DNA from: Rhodothermaceae bacterium
GTDB lineage: Bacteria; Bacteroidota; Rhodothermia; Rhodothermales; Bin80
Length of the DNA stretch: 64,000 nucleotides
Direction of reading: 5' to 3'
NCBI GenBank assembly: GCA_009841335.1
Contig: VXLY01000092.1
Coordinates: forward strand, 38,676 to 102,675
Shown: piece after piece, positions 36,539 to 44,895 of the stretch
How the letters are laid out: each line of letters opens with the position of its first letter
Position numbering within the stretch: position 1 is the first letter of the stretch
Notes under the pieces: generated by a model
Told to the model about the DNA's origin: nothing
Databases searched by the model: none
What the model saw: only the letters and a program-made list of their open reading frames with translations
Translations under genes and position numbers: made by a program

Positions 36539-38254
36539 ATGACAAAAGAAATTATCATTAACACCACACCCGAAGAGACGAGAATAGCCATCGTTGATGA
36601 GGGGCAGTTGGTGGAGTTTTACATTGAAAGTCCGGATAGTGAACGAACAGTAGGCGATATTTTCCTGGGACATGTCGATACGATTCGTTCCAATCTTCAA
36701 GCTGCTTTTGTAGATATAGGAGAGAATCAGAACGGATTTTTGCACTTTTCCGACCTTTCGGCAAATCTGGAGCAGCAACTGGCTTTTGTGAAGGAGCAGA
36801 GCCCACGGGCCGCAGACTTCATGAAAAATTGGACTCCAAAGCAGGAAAAGGAGCCCCCAAAAAGTGGGCATTCGTCGCGTCGCCGATGGGGGGACCCGAG
36901 CCTGCTAAGCACCAAACAACCTATCCTCGTTACGGTTACCAAGGAACCGTATCACAGCAAGAGCTCCCGACTCTCCACCGATATCTCTCTGGCAGGACGT
37001 TTTCTCGTACTGATTCCATTTGCGGACTACGCAGCCGTATCCAGACGGATCGAAGACAGAAAAGAGCGCTATCGTCTGCGTTCAATCGTGAGAAGATTGC
37101 GCCCATCCGGATTCGGCCTGATCGCCCGCACCGTTGCCGAAGGCAGGAAAGAAGACGTACTGGAAACGGACCTCCAGTTGCTCCTGGATCGGTGGCACAA
37201 GGTCGAAAAGGGGTTACAACGACACCCAAAACCACCGTTGAAGCTGTACGAGGATGTAGGGCTGGCTTCGTCAATTATCCGGGATTTGTTTTCGGATGAT
37301 TTCTCCCGGGTACTGGTTGACAACCATCGGATGTACCGTGCTATCCGCGGATACATAATGGCCGTCGCCCCCCATATGGTCAATGTCGTTAAGCAACATA
37401 AAGGCAAAAAAGCGGTGTTTGCAGCGGCGCGAATTCAAGATCAGATCAATGAGCTCTTTGAGACAAAGGTGCAATTACCTTCGGGCGGTTCCGTGATCAT
37501 TGAAGCCACCGAAGCTATGTATGTGATTGATGTGAACTCTGGACGAACCCGGGGGAAACAGAATGCGGAAAAAACAGCGCTGCGGGTCAATCTGGAAGCA
37601 GTCGAGGTAATTGCCCGCCAGATTCGATTACGTGATCTGAGTGGACTGATTGTGGTAGATTTTATTGATCTGAGGCATGAAAGCAATCGGAAGCAAGTGG
37701 ATGAGTTGCTTGCAGAACGGCTAGCCACAGACAGGGTGACGTCACATAGCCTTCCCATGAGCGACTATGGTATCGTACAGATTACCCGCGAGCGCAAGCG
37801 GGTGAGTGTTACTGCTACCCATAGACTCGCAAACAAATCACGGATTGATCTTGCGCCTCCGCCCGATCCAGATAAGATTGCAAAAAACATTAAGCGCTGG
37901 CTGGGTAAGCATGATGGTGGGGACTTGCACCTGCACGTACACCCTTTGACTGCAGCCTGGCTGGAACACGGTTCATGGCGTCGCACCAGAAAGTCTCGGT
38001 GGCAGCGTCAGTTTAAGCACCGTATTAAAGTAGTTGGAGAAAAGTCGCTGCGCCCGGACGAATTCAGATTCCTGGACGCGAAGAGTGGACACGATATCAC
38101 TGACCTCAGCCCCCGAATGGTGCGGATAAAGGCAGCATCGGACCGTGATGTATCCGAGAAGCCCAAAACTGCACCAAGCGCCAAGGGGAAGCCCAACACA
38201 AATGGGCAGCCCCGGCGGAAACAACAGCCTCAGCGGACAGCCGACAAAACCTGA
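36539..38254 (+). CDS. rng: Ribonuclease E/G family endoribonuclease
   Basis: 571-aa endonuclease for rRNA/mRNA processing. It has the N-terminal S1-like domain (VGDIFLGHVDTI, AAFVDIGENQNGFLH), the DNase-I-like catalytic part with Asp residues in YVIDVNSGR and VVDFIDLR, and the RERKRVSVT segment. An insert rich in Lys, Pro and Arg interrupts the S1 domain (about 96-125), and a basic Pro/Gln tail closes the protein, which may bind RNA or partners. The usual Zn-link CPxC motif after the catalytic domain is not seen; the segment reads ATHRLANKS instead. First gene of a five-gene run with 2-6 bp gaps. Confidence 0.92.
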   Translation: MTKEIIINTTPEETRIAIVDEGQLVEFYIESPDSERTVGDIFLGHVDTIRSNLQAAFVDIGENQNGFLHFSDLSANLEQQLAFVKEQSPRAADFMKNWTPKQEKEPPKSGHSSRRRWGDPSLLSTKQPILVTVTKEPYHSKSSRLSTDISLAGRFLVLIPFADYAAVSRRIEDRKERYRLRSIVRRLRPSGFGLIARTVAEGRKEDVLETDLQLLLDRWHKVEKGLQRHPKPPLKLYEDVGLASSIIRDLFSDDFSRVLVDNHRMYRAIRGYIMAVAPHMVNVVKQHKGKKAVFAAARIQDQINELFETKVQLPSGGSVIIEATEAMYVIDVNSGRTRGKQNAEKTALRVNLEAVEVIARQIRLRDLSGLIVVDFIDLRHESNRKQVDELLAERLATDRVTSHSLPMSDYGIVQITRERKRVSVTATHRLANKSRIDLAPPPDPDKIAKNIKRWLGKHDGGDLHLHVHPLTAAWLEHGSWRRTRKSRWQRQFKHRIKVVGEKSLRPDEFRFLDAKSGHDITDLSPRMVRIKAASDRDVSEKPKTAPSAKGKPNTNGQPRRKQQPQRTADKT

Positions 38255-38257
38255 CGC

Positions 38258-38974
38258 ATGTGGATGAACAAGCCTCCACTTCTGGCAGTGCTCATCACAC
38301 TGGTATCTGCTGATGTCGCGGCGCAGGAAGATTTGTTCGAGTCTAGCATGCACTCCGCAGGGCTCAGCGTCGGCATTATAGACCACAGGTATACAGGTGA
38401 TGCGGACGTCGGGGGAGGGATTAGCTATCAGGGACCAGCATTCGGACTTTCCTATACCGGTCCACAACTACGGGCGACAGGGCTTTTCACACGCTTTGAC
38501 GGGAAACATACCTTGATCAATCTGTCCGGGATTGGCTGGCTACTACCATCATTTACACTCAAAAGGCTGGACAACACAATCGTGGCCGTCCCGATTGGGG
38601 CCTTAGCTGCGTGGCTGCGAACCAGTGGAGATGATGACACTGCCCCACTCGGAACGCAGGCAATCCTGCTGGGGGCAGGCGGGGTTCTTGAGCAGCAATT
38701 AGGTAGTCGTACGGTAATCAAGCTGCGGGCAATGCCGCTCGCTGGCTTCACCGCTACCGAACTCACTGATGCGCTCGGCTTTTCCTGGGCCGCAGATGCA
38801 GAATCCCGACTGGAGATCGATCAATTGTTTTCCGGCCTGGGACTCACGATCGGTTATATATTTCGTTACCAGGTATGGAACGTGAACGGATCAAGGGTTC
38901 TTTCCTCCCTTGTGGACGAGGCATATGATTACACCAGTGCCATACATATAATCTCCGTAGAACTCAAGTTTTAG
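38258..38974 (+). CDS. Predicted outer-membrane or exported protein, unknown function
   Basis: 238 aa with a signal peptide ending DVAAQ; the start may be 38258 or the ATG at 38264. The mature part alternates short beta-strands with Gly-rich turns (GGGISYQGPAFGLSYTGP, GIGWLLPSFTLK) and ends in Phe (SVELKF), as outer-membrane beta-barrels often do. I do not recognise the family. It starts 3 bp after rng and is 2 bp ahead of the next gene, so it is expressed with RNase E/G, an unusual partner. Confidence 0.75.
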   Translation: MWMNKPPLLAVLITLVSADVAAQEDLFESSMHSAGLSVGIIDHRYTGDADVGGGISYQGPAFGLSYTGPQLRATGLFTRFDGKHTLINLSGIGWLLPSFTLKRLDNTIVAVPIGALAAWLRTSGDDDTAPLGTQAILLGAGGVLEQQLGSRTVIKLRAMPLAGFTATELTDALGFSWAADAESRLEIDQLFSGLGLTIGYIFRYQVWNVNGSRVLSSLVDEAYDYTSAIHIISVELKF

Positions 38975-38976
38975 CT

Positions 38977-39249
38977 ATGACCAAGAAGGATACTGCTGTA
39001 CTGCGTGCAATGGAAGGCGCGGCAAAGGCAATCGGTTACGTAGTCCGATGGGACCGTGGACCTTTTCGCGGTGGTCGCTGCACACTGGACGGAAAAGAAC
39101 TCATAATATTGAATCGACTCCACCCAACAGAAGCACACCTTGGCGTGCTGGCCCGCATCCTTCGGGATACACCGCTTGCGGAGATATCTATGCGCAAAGC
39201 AATGCGCAGGCGTGTGGAGTCCGTTATCCGGCAGCACTCATCCGAGTGA
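38977..39249 (+). CDS. Small basic protein of unknown function
   Basis: 90 aa, basic, helical, no signal peptide (starts MTKKDTAVLRAMEGAAK; includes RWDRGPFRGGRC and KELIILNRLHPTEAHLGVLAR). The GGxCxxxGKxLIILNR pattern looks conserved but I cannot name a family. It lies tightly between the outer-membrane protein and the PhnP-like hydrolase, 2 bp and 6 bp away, which argues that it is a real gene. It could bind nucleic acid, given the basic charge and the RNase partner; this is a guess. Confidence 0.72.
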   Translation: MTKKDTAVLRAMEGAAKAIGYVVRWDRGPFRGGRCTLDGKELIILNRLHPTEAHLGVLARILRDTPLAEISMRKAMRRRVESVIRQHSSE

Positions 39250-39255
39250 AGATGC

Positions 39256-40032
39256 ATGCGCATCACACTATTGGGCACGGGTACATCCGTGGGAATTCCC
39301 ATGATTGGCTGTACGTGCGAAACATGTAGATCCACCGATCCCAGAGATACAAGGCTGCGTACTGCATGCCATGTTGAGTCTGGGAACTTGAGCATTGTCA
39401 TTGATACGGGGCCGGATTTTAGGCAGCAGATGCTGCGTGCAAATGTGCGACATATTGATGCCGTCCTGTGGACGCACCACCATTTCGATCATATAATGGG
39501 AGTGGATGATCTGCGGCCGTACTTCTTTGATTGCAAGGCACCAATTCCATGTTTTGCTCATCCTGAGAGTGCGAATGTTTTGCAAAGTATCTTCCCGTAT
39601 ATATGGGGTAAGCGTAAGGCTTACCCGGGCACACTGAGACTTTATCCGGCGGAAACGTCGTTCAGAGTCAAGAGCCGCTACGACAAGCCGGATACCATCA
39701 GCGTCACGCCAATTGAAATTCTGCATGGCCAAATGCCCATCAACGGTTATAGGATTGGTAACTTTGCATATTTAACGGATGTGAGCTACATCCCGGAGAC
39801 CGAGTACTGGAAACTGGAAGACCTTGACCTGCTGGTACTGAATGCATTACGCCCGACAAGGCATCCACGCCATTTTTCGATCAGCGACGCCAAAAACGTC
39901 GCTGAGAGGATCCGCGCGAAACAAACGGTATTTGTTCACATGTCACACCAGGTACTTCATGCGCGGGAGAGTAGCCAGTTGACGGAAAGCATGATGTTGG
40001 GGTATGATGGCATGGTACTCGAAACAACTTAA
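39256..40032 (+). CDS. PhnP-like MBL-fold phosphodiesterase
   Basis: 258-aa metallo-beta-lactamase-fold hydrolase. The N-terminus MRITLLGTGTSVGIPMIGC with CTCETC is typical of the PhnP group (phosphoribosyl 1,2-cyclic phosphate phosphodiesterase). Metal ligands appear in HHHFDHIMG, VIDTGPDFR, ILHGQ, YLTDVS and the late HMSH. No other phosphonate gene is near, so the substrate may be another cyclic nucleotide-like phosphate. Fourth gene of the rng operon, 6 bp before aroQ. Confidence 0.88.
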   Translation: MRITLLGTGTSVGIPMIGCTCETCRSTDPRDTRLRTACHVESGNLSIVIDTGPDFRQQMLRANVRHIDAVLWTHHHFDHIMGVDDLRPYFFDCKAPIPCFAHPESANVLQSIFPYIWGKRKAYPGTLRLYPAETSFRVKSRYDKPDTISVTPIEILHGQMPINGYRIGNFAYLTDVSYIPETEYWKLEDLDLLVLNALRPTRHPRHFSISDAKNVAERIRAKQTVFVHMSHQVLHARESSQLTESMMLGYDGMVLETT

Positions 40033-40038
40033 CGATCA

Positions 40039-40470
40039 ATGGAACACACGATTCTTGTCCTGAATGGACCTAACCTGAACTTGTTGGGCGCGCGGGAACC
40101 CGAGAAGTATGGCCACACCACACTCGAGGAACTCGAAGTCAAGCTGCAGCGCAGCTTTCCCGATGTTCAACTCTCATTTTACCAGAGCAACCACGAGGGT
40201 GATCTGGTTGATCGCCTCCATCAGGCACACGAATCAGGAATGTCGGGGGTCGTTTTCAATCCGGGAGCCTATACGCACACATCCATTGCTTTACGGGATG
40301 CCATCAAGGCTATTGATCTCCCTGTTGTAGAGGTGCACATCAGCAACATCCATGCACGAGAGTCCTTCCGACACTTTTCTTATTTGGCACCGGTCTGTGC
40401 AGGACAAATATCTGGCCTGGGTATTGAGGGATACAGCCTGGCCCTTCGCTGGCTGGTGATGAATTTTTAG
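40039..40470 (+). CDS. aroQ: 3-dehydroquinate dehydratase, type II
   Basis: 143-aa dodecameric enzyme of the shikimate pathway that dehydrates 3-dehydroquinate. It has the family's signature NGPNLNLLGAREPEKYG (catalytic loop with Arg and Tyr), QSNHEGDLVD, NPGAYTHTS and the active-site His in VEVHISN followed by HARESFRH. Length is normal. Last gene of the rng run. Confidence 0.96.
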   Translation: MEHTILVLNGPNLNLLGAREPEKYGHTTLEELEVKLQRSFPDVQLSFYQSNHEGDLVDRLHQAHESGMSGVVFNPGAYTHTSIALRDAIKAIDLPVVEVHISNIHARESFRHFSYLAPVCAGQISGLGIEGYSLALRWLVMNF

Positions 40471-40804
40471 GTAATCACTTACCTCGAGTACCCGACCTGC
40501 ATTAAATAGGCAAGCCAAAGGGCATGCATATTTGGGCTAGCATTTGAGCGCAAGTGCGATCCTTCCTGGAGCTGGGCATGGATACAACGGGAAGCCCTGA
40601 TCGCACGCATCAAAATAGCGTTAGCGCTAATGGGGAGGTGCGTGCTAAACCGATCTTTTCAAACGCATACATCACCACGCCCGGGCCATGATTTGGAAGA
40701 CGGTGAGCGGTCGTGGCGCCGCCTGATGTTGTAATTGCGAGCACCGGGGAATGTGTCTATGTGATTAATAATAACATAGACAATCAAGTACAGAATACCC
40801 AGTT
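40471..40804. other. 334-bp convergent gap between aroQ and nadE
   Basis: No gene was seen. It contains the 9-bp inverted repeat listed separately and a short palindromic GCGTTAGCGC-like segment near 40618. No T-tailed hairpin was found after aroQ. Confidence 0.4.
40754..40782. repeat. Perfect 9-bp inverted repeat downstream of nadE
   Basis: TGTCTATGT at 40754-40762 pairs fully with ACATAGACA at 40774-40782 across an 11-base AT-rich loop. It lies 22 bp beyond the nadE stop. There is no T run on the nadE strand, so it may be an RNA-stabilising 3' hairpin or a protein-binding palindrome. Confidence 0.5.
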
Positions 40805-42433
40805 TCAGGTTCGACGAGCAACTATGGGCTCCTTTCGCCCGCTCCCGAAAGCTTTCCTGCGGAGGCGAAGCACCGGCGCGGCCTGCTTTCGTTTGTACTC
40901 GGTCCGGTCCACCATGAGCGTAATTGACTCAATCAGCGTTCTTTCGTACCCGGTACGTGAAACTATTTCGTCAACACTTAGCCGCCCTTCAATGTAGGCT
41001 TTGAGAATCTCGTCGAGTGCCTCATACGGAGGCAAAGAATCCTGGTCCACCTGGTTTGGTCGCAATTCGGCGGACGGCGGCTTGGTGATCGAGGATTCTG
41101 GGATAAGCTCATCAGACGCGTTCAGTAATCTGGCCAACTCGTAAACCTCGGTTTTATAGAGATCTCCGAGAACAGCAAGTCCTCCGCTCATATCACCATA
41201 GAGGGTTGCATATCCTGTGGCCAGTTCGCTCTTATTGCCAGTAGCGAGCACCATTCCATTGAATTTGTTGGCGAACGCCATGAGTAGGGTCCCTCGTGTC
41301 CGGGCCTGGATATTTTCTTCGGCAACACCTGCGCCCAAGCCTGAAAACTGACCCTTCAATGCATTGTTGAACGCAGCAATGACCTCGTGAATCGGAATTG
41401 TATGCAACTCAATTCCCAGGTTTGAGGCCAGTTGACTTGCGTCATCCAGTGATCCACTCGAAGAGTACGCAGAAGGCATGGCTACGCCAACCACGCGCTT
41501 TGGTCCAAGAGCCTGCGCCGCTAACGCAGCAGTCACCGCAGAGTCTATGCCTCCGCTCAACCCAACAAATACTTGCTCAAAAACGCCAGTTTTTTCAACA
41601 TAATCCAGAATTCCCAGCTTCAGCGCTTCCAATACCTGCTGGGTCGGGGATGCAGAAACTGGTTCCGAGCCTGACGGAAGGCTGGAACCCCACATGAGCA
41701 AGGTTTCTTCAAAGGGAGCAGCTTCAAGCACCTGACCACCCTGGATTACGCAGCTTCGTCCGTCAAAGATCAGACCTGTATTGGCACCTACCAGATTGGT
41801 AAAGACGTAGGGGCGACGATACCTTTGCCAGACGGTCTCCATGAGCGAATACCGATCAAGATGCTTATCAATGGCAAATGGAGAAGCACAGAGGTTGATA
41901 AAAAGATCAGGGGTTTGACCGGCAAGCGTGGCGATAGGATCATGTGTGTAAGACCGGCGGCTGGACTCTCGAACGTTCCACAAATCCTCACAAATATGTA
42001 CGCCCAGCTTATGACCCCGCCAGCGTAGCACCGTGGGATCTGCACCCGGAGCAAAATGTCGCCGCTCATCAAACACGTCATAATCCGGCAATAGCTGCTT
42101 GTGGCATACGCCCGCACAATCACCATTCTCGTACAGGTACGCCGCATTGTGGAGCGGTTTGCCGTGTCCCGGGTTTCGGGCAAGCCCCCCTAGAAGTACA
42201 CCCAGATTGGCAGGCAGCGTCTGTGCAAGACCCTTTCTTGTCTTCTGTTCACGCGCGACAAAATCCTCGGATTCCAACAAATCGAGTGGAGGATATCCTG
42301 TGAGCGTAAGTTCTGGAAAAACCACAAGGCTTGCACCCGCGTCCCGCGCTTTTCGGCAATAATCCGATACCTTGTTAGCGTTCCCGCGTAGATCGCCAAC
42401 GGTCGTGTTTATTTGTGCTAATGCCAACTTCAT
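40805..42433 (-). CDS. nadE: Glutamine-dependent NAD+ synthetase
   Basis: 542-aa two-domain enzyme that amidates deamido-NAD with ammonia from glutamine. The N-terminal nitrilase-type glutaminase has its Glu in FPELTLTGYPP, Lys in CHKQLLPDYDVFDE and Cys in VHICEDLW. The C-terminal synthetase has the PP-loop SGGIDSAVTAALA and ATGNKSELATGYATLYGD. Length is typical. Transcribed alone, with a decayed 950-bp region upstream. Confidence 0.96.
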   Translation of the reverse strand: MKLALAQINTTVGDLRGNANKVSDYCRKARDAGASLVVFPELTLTGYPPLDLLESEDFVAREQKTRKGLAQTLPANLGVLLGGLARNPGHGKPLHNAAYLYENGDCAGVCHKQLLPDYDVFDERRHFAPGADPTVLRWRGHKLGVHICEDLWNVRESSRRSYTHDPIATLAGQTPDLFINLCASPFAIDKHLDRYSLMETVWQRYRRPYVFTNLVGANTGLIFDGRSCVIQGGQVLEAAPFEETLLMWGSSLPSGSEPVSASPTQQVLEALKLGILDYVEKTGVFEQVFVGLSGGIDSAVTAALAAQALGPKRVVGVAMPSAYSSSGSLDDASQLASNLGIELHTIPIHEVIAAFNNALKGQFSGLGAGVAEENIQARTRGTLLMAFANKFNGMVLATGNKSELATGYATLYGDMSGGLAVLGDLYKTEVYELARLLNASDELIPESSITKPPSAELRPNQVDQDSLPPYEALDEILKAYIEGRLSVDEIVSRTGYERTLIESITLMVDRTEYKRKQAAPVLRLRRKAFGSGRKEPIVARRT

Positions 42434-43387
42434 GCAGGATCCCGGTGAAAACAGCTAAGTCGTATTTTCCAGAAAACACAATTTAATTCTCGGGCAAACA
42501 CTAGAAATCAACCTGCCGTACATCACGGTTCGACCCGTTCAAATTGGTTTTACCGGAATTCGTGCGGAAGGATTAGTTTGGGCTCGACCTACCTTTAATG
42601 CGTACACGGGCTTAACCTGTAAAGGTTGCCCTCAGACTGTGAACCGACCGCAGTATTAAACCAACTGCGCTACCAGCTGATTGATTTCAAAAAGTGCCAC
42701 TTGCCTGGGTCTGTCTTCTCCCAAATATTCTCCACTCACCCCCATTCAGGTATTCACAGGAAATACTGGTAATCAAGCCAAAGATGCCTGTCTCCGTAAT
42801 TTGAAATGATTGGCTATCTCGCGGTCGCCACTACTGACGGAATATAGACCTGTGTTGGCAAACTCCTGCAGTTTCCTATTCAGCCTACAGTTTTGGATAT
42901 CAGCCCTTTACCTTCCAAACGGCCACCGTCAAGTCCTTTGTCCGATAAACTCTTCCACCCTTAATAATGGTTTGACCGTCTTCTGGTAAGGGCACGTAAT
43001 GCTGATGGTCTCCTGTTCTCACATCGTATACATTAACAACGCCAAATGCAGCAGATGTGTCAGGAATTTCTTGCTGATTAATTGCAACTACGCAACGCTC
43101 GCTTTTCTATTGAAAAAAGACAGCGTGAATAGCTCCACCAACGGGAAATCGGACCTGCACACCTGCAAGCATATACTCCTCTATCTCAGATCCGTCGAAG
43201 TCGTCACTGCAACCCACCCATGATCTAGCATATACAAGCAAGCCGCCTAGTCTCGTTGGAAAATAAAGTCCACATGCACCTTTCCCAGTCTGCAATACGC
43301 ATGTAATTCTGCAGGGAGCCAGTTATCAAAATCCATCAGTGTCCTTGGGCCTCAGTAGTTTCTGTGACCCATCTTCCTGGTGCTACG
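42434..43387. other. 954-bp gap with gene remnants
   Basis: No intact gene. The minus strand of 42900-43320 holds a pseudogene (listed separately). Around 42640-42690, minus strand, the sequence TCAGCTGGTAGCGCAG resembles the D-arm of a tRNA, but no acceptor stem or T-arm can be formed. The region reads as a graveyard of old duplications next to the six-bladed propeller gene. Confidence 0.5.
42900..43320 (-). pseudogene. Remnant of a beta-propeller-like gene with in-frame TAG
   Basis: One minus-strand frame is protein-like on both sides of a TAG at 43107-43109. Upstream it reads GLYFPTRLGGLLVYARSW…GAIHAVFFQ, and downstream KSERCVVAINQQ…FGVVNVYDVRTGDHQHYV…RVYRTKDLTVAVWKVKG before TGA at 42900-42902. 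The tail (VYDVRTGD, then a strand and DLTV..W) resembles the last blade of six-bladed propeller proteins. A further stop lies upstream near 43325 and no start is evident. Most likely it is the decayed 3' half of a paralogue of the neighbouring gene at 43388-44590. Confidence 0.45.
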
Positions 43388-44590
43388 TCAAAAATCGACC
43401 GAGTACACCACCAACAAATACTCACCGGACTCACTGCGCAAGGCTCCGTAAGCCAATTCGTTGGCGGTATCAATCACGTACAATCTCAGGGTTCTTGGAA
43501 GTAGAACCTGACCGATCATCTTGCCTTCAGAATCAAGCACTTGCCACCGTACCTCGGTGGCGGGGGCCTCAGCGTAGTCTTTAATCCAGATGTTATCCTG
43601 ATCATCAATTACGAAATACGCATACGCGGGCTTGAACTCAGGGTACAACTTGCGAGCTTCTGCGTCTAACCCCGAGGGGATATCGTTGCGCGTCAAGGGC
43701 ACAGGATCGTGAGGCCACCGGATACTTCTTACCGAATCACCGGCCAATGACGTCACCAAGATGTCAATTTCCGCATTCAAACCCGAGTAGAAAAGCTGAC
43801 TAGCACTCAATCTGAACACCGAGCTAGGGGCATACTTGATTTGCTGCGCGAACAGGTTCCCGTCAGGGCTGAGACCAAAATACATGTCTCTGTCCAGTAG
43901 GCGTGCCAGTTCGTGGATACGCTCACCTGCCCAAGACGTAAGAACGGCGTAACTGTGTCGGGGCTCTCCTACGTTATCGGGTAGCATCATCGTGTTGTAC
44001 CCCATGATGGGGCCATGCTCGGACACCCCTACAGCTGATGAGACGCTTCCCCAGTCTTCGTCGTACGGAAATTGGATCTGGCGCACATACGTGAAATCTG
44101 TTGGATCGTACACATGCAAGCGGGGAAATCCGCTCCTCGCACCTCTGCTATCCATAACGTAAACTGAGTCGGATGGGCTCACAAAAACGTCACCCACAGT
44201 GACATATTCTCCTGGACCTTCACCAACCCCACCGATAGAACCGAGCCATTCTCCGTCCACCGAGAAAACAGCGACCGAAGGTGGTCGTAGGTCTGCAACT
44301 AGGATCCTGTCCTTAGAATCCACAGCTAAGCCTACGATTCGTCCGAATAGGTAGGCGTTTTCGTCCGTTTCCTCACCCACGCGAAGTATTTCGGTGAATG
44401 CTATTTCTTCCTCCACTGCACGAGGCTGCCCGACTAAAGTGCTACTTGGCAGCACTCCGACGAATAAGATGGTCAGCACTAACTGGATTATCCGCAGACG
44501 GCTGGCGCAAACCAGTTCTGGTCGCCATTCTCGGAGTCTGGTAGCTTTTGCTGCACAATGGCACAGATTGAAAAGAAAACGAGTACGCAT
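43388..44590 (-). CDS. Six-bladed beta-propeller protein, exported
   Basis: 400 aa from the ATG at 44590 (24 more codons are open upstream). An N-terminal hydrophobic stretch (IIQLVLTILFVGVLPSSTLVG, about residues 33-53) acts as signal or anchor after a basic 30-residue lead. The body shows NHL-like blades: LFGRIVGLAVDSKDRILVAD, PPSVAVFSVDGEWLGSIGG, GEGPGEY and VYVMDSRG, and later DDQDNIWIKDY. The G.GEGPGE motif is shared with the propeller lipoprotein at 61.8 kb. Ligand unknown. It is a lone gene next to a pseudogene that looks like a relative. Confidence 0.75.
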   Translation of the reverse strand: MRTRFLFNLCHCAAKATRLREWRPELVCASRLRIIQLVLTILFVGVLPSSTLVGQPRAVEEEIAFTEILRVGEETDENAYLFGRIVGLAVDSKDRILVADLRPPSVAVFSVDGEWLGSIGGVGEGPGEYVTVGDVFVSPSDSVYVMDSRGARSGFPRLHVYDPTDFTYVRQIQFPYDEDWGSVSSAVGVSEHGPIMGYNTMMLPDNVGEPRHSYAVLTSWAGERIHELARLLDRDMYFGLSPDGNLFAQQIKYAPSSVFRLSASQLFYSGLNAEIDILVTSLAGDSVRSIRWPHDPVPLTRNDIPSGLDAEARKLYPEFKPAYAYFVIDDQDNIWIKDYAEAPATEVRWQVLDSEGKMIGQVLLPRTLRLYVIDTANELAYGALRSESGEYLLVVYSVDF

Positions 44591-44895
44591 ACTGCTCTCC
44601 TCTGCACGATACTTTGTGAGGAGCGACCTAACCAGAATTCCTAGCATAAGAATGAGATCCAATTTATCTAAACATACAAACTACACTGAATCGGCCCGAT
44701 ATGACCAAGCATTCGTCGAAAAAAGCTCTGAGTCCAAAAGGACCCCCAAGACACCGAAAATAGCCCAACAAATCCGAAGTACGGCTGAAATCCTACCGAA
44801 ACCTCCTCATGAAACACATTAAACTGACCTATATTTAATTTCTGGACTCCCACTTGACAATGCGATAGTCAGCAATGCATTATCCCCTCAGAAAC

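Noticed and set aside
40618..40632. Short palindrome GCGTTAGCGC-like as an integron attC core
   Set aside because: No partner box, no second site and no integrase in the window.
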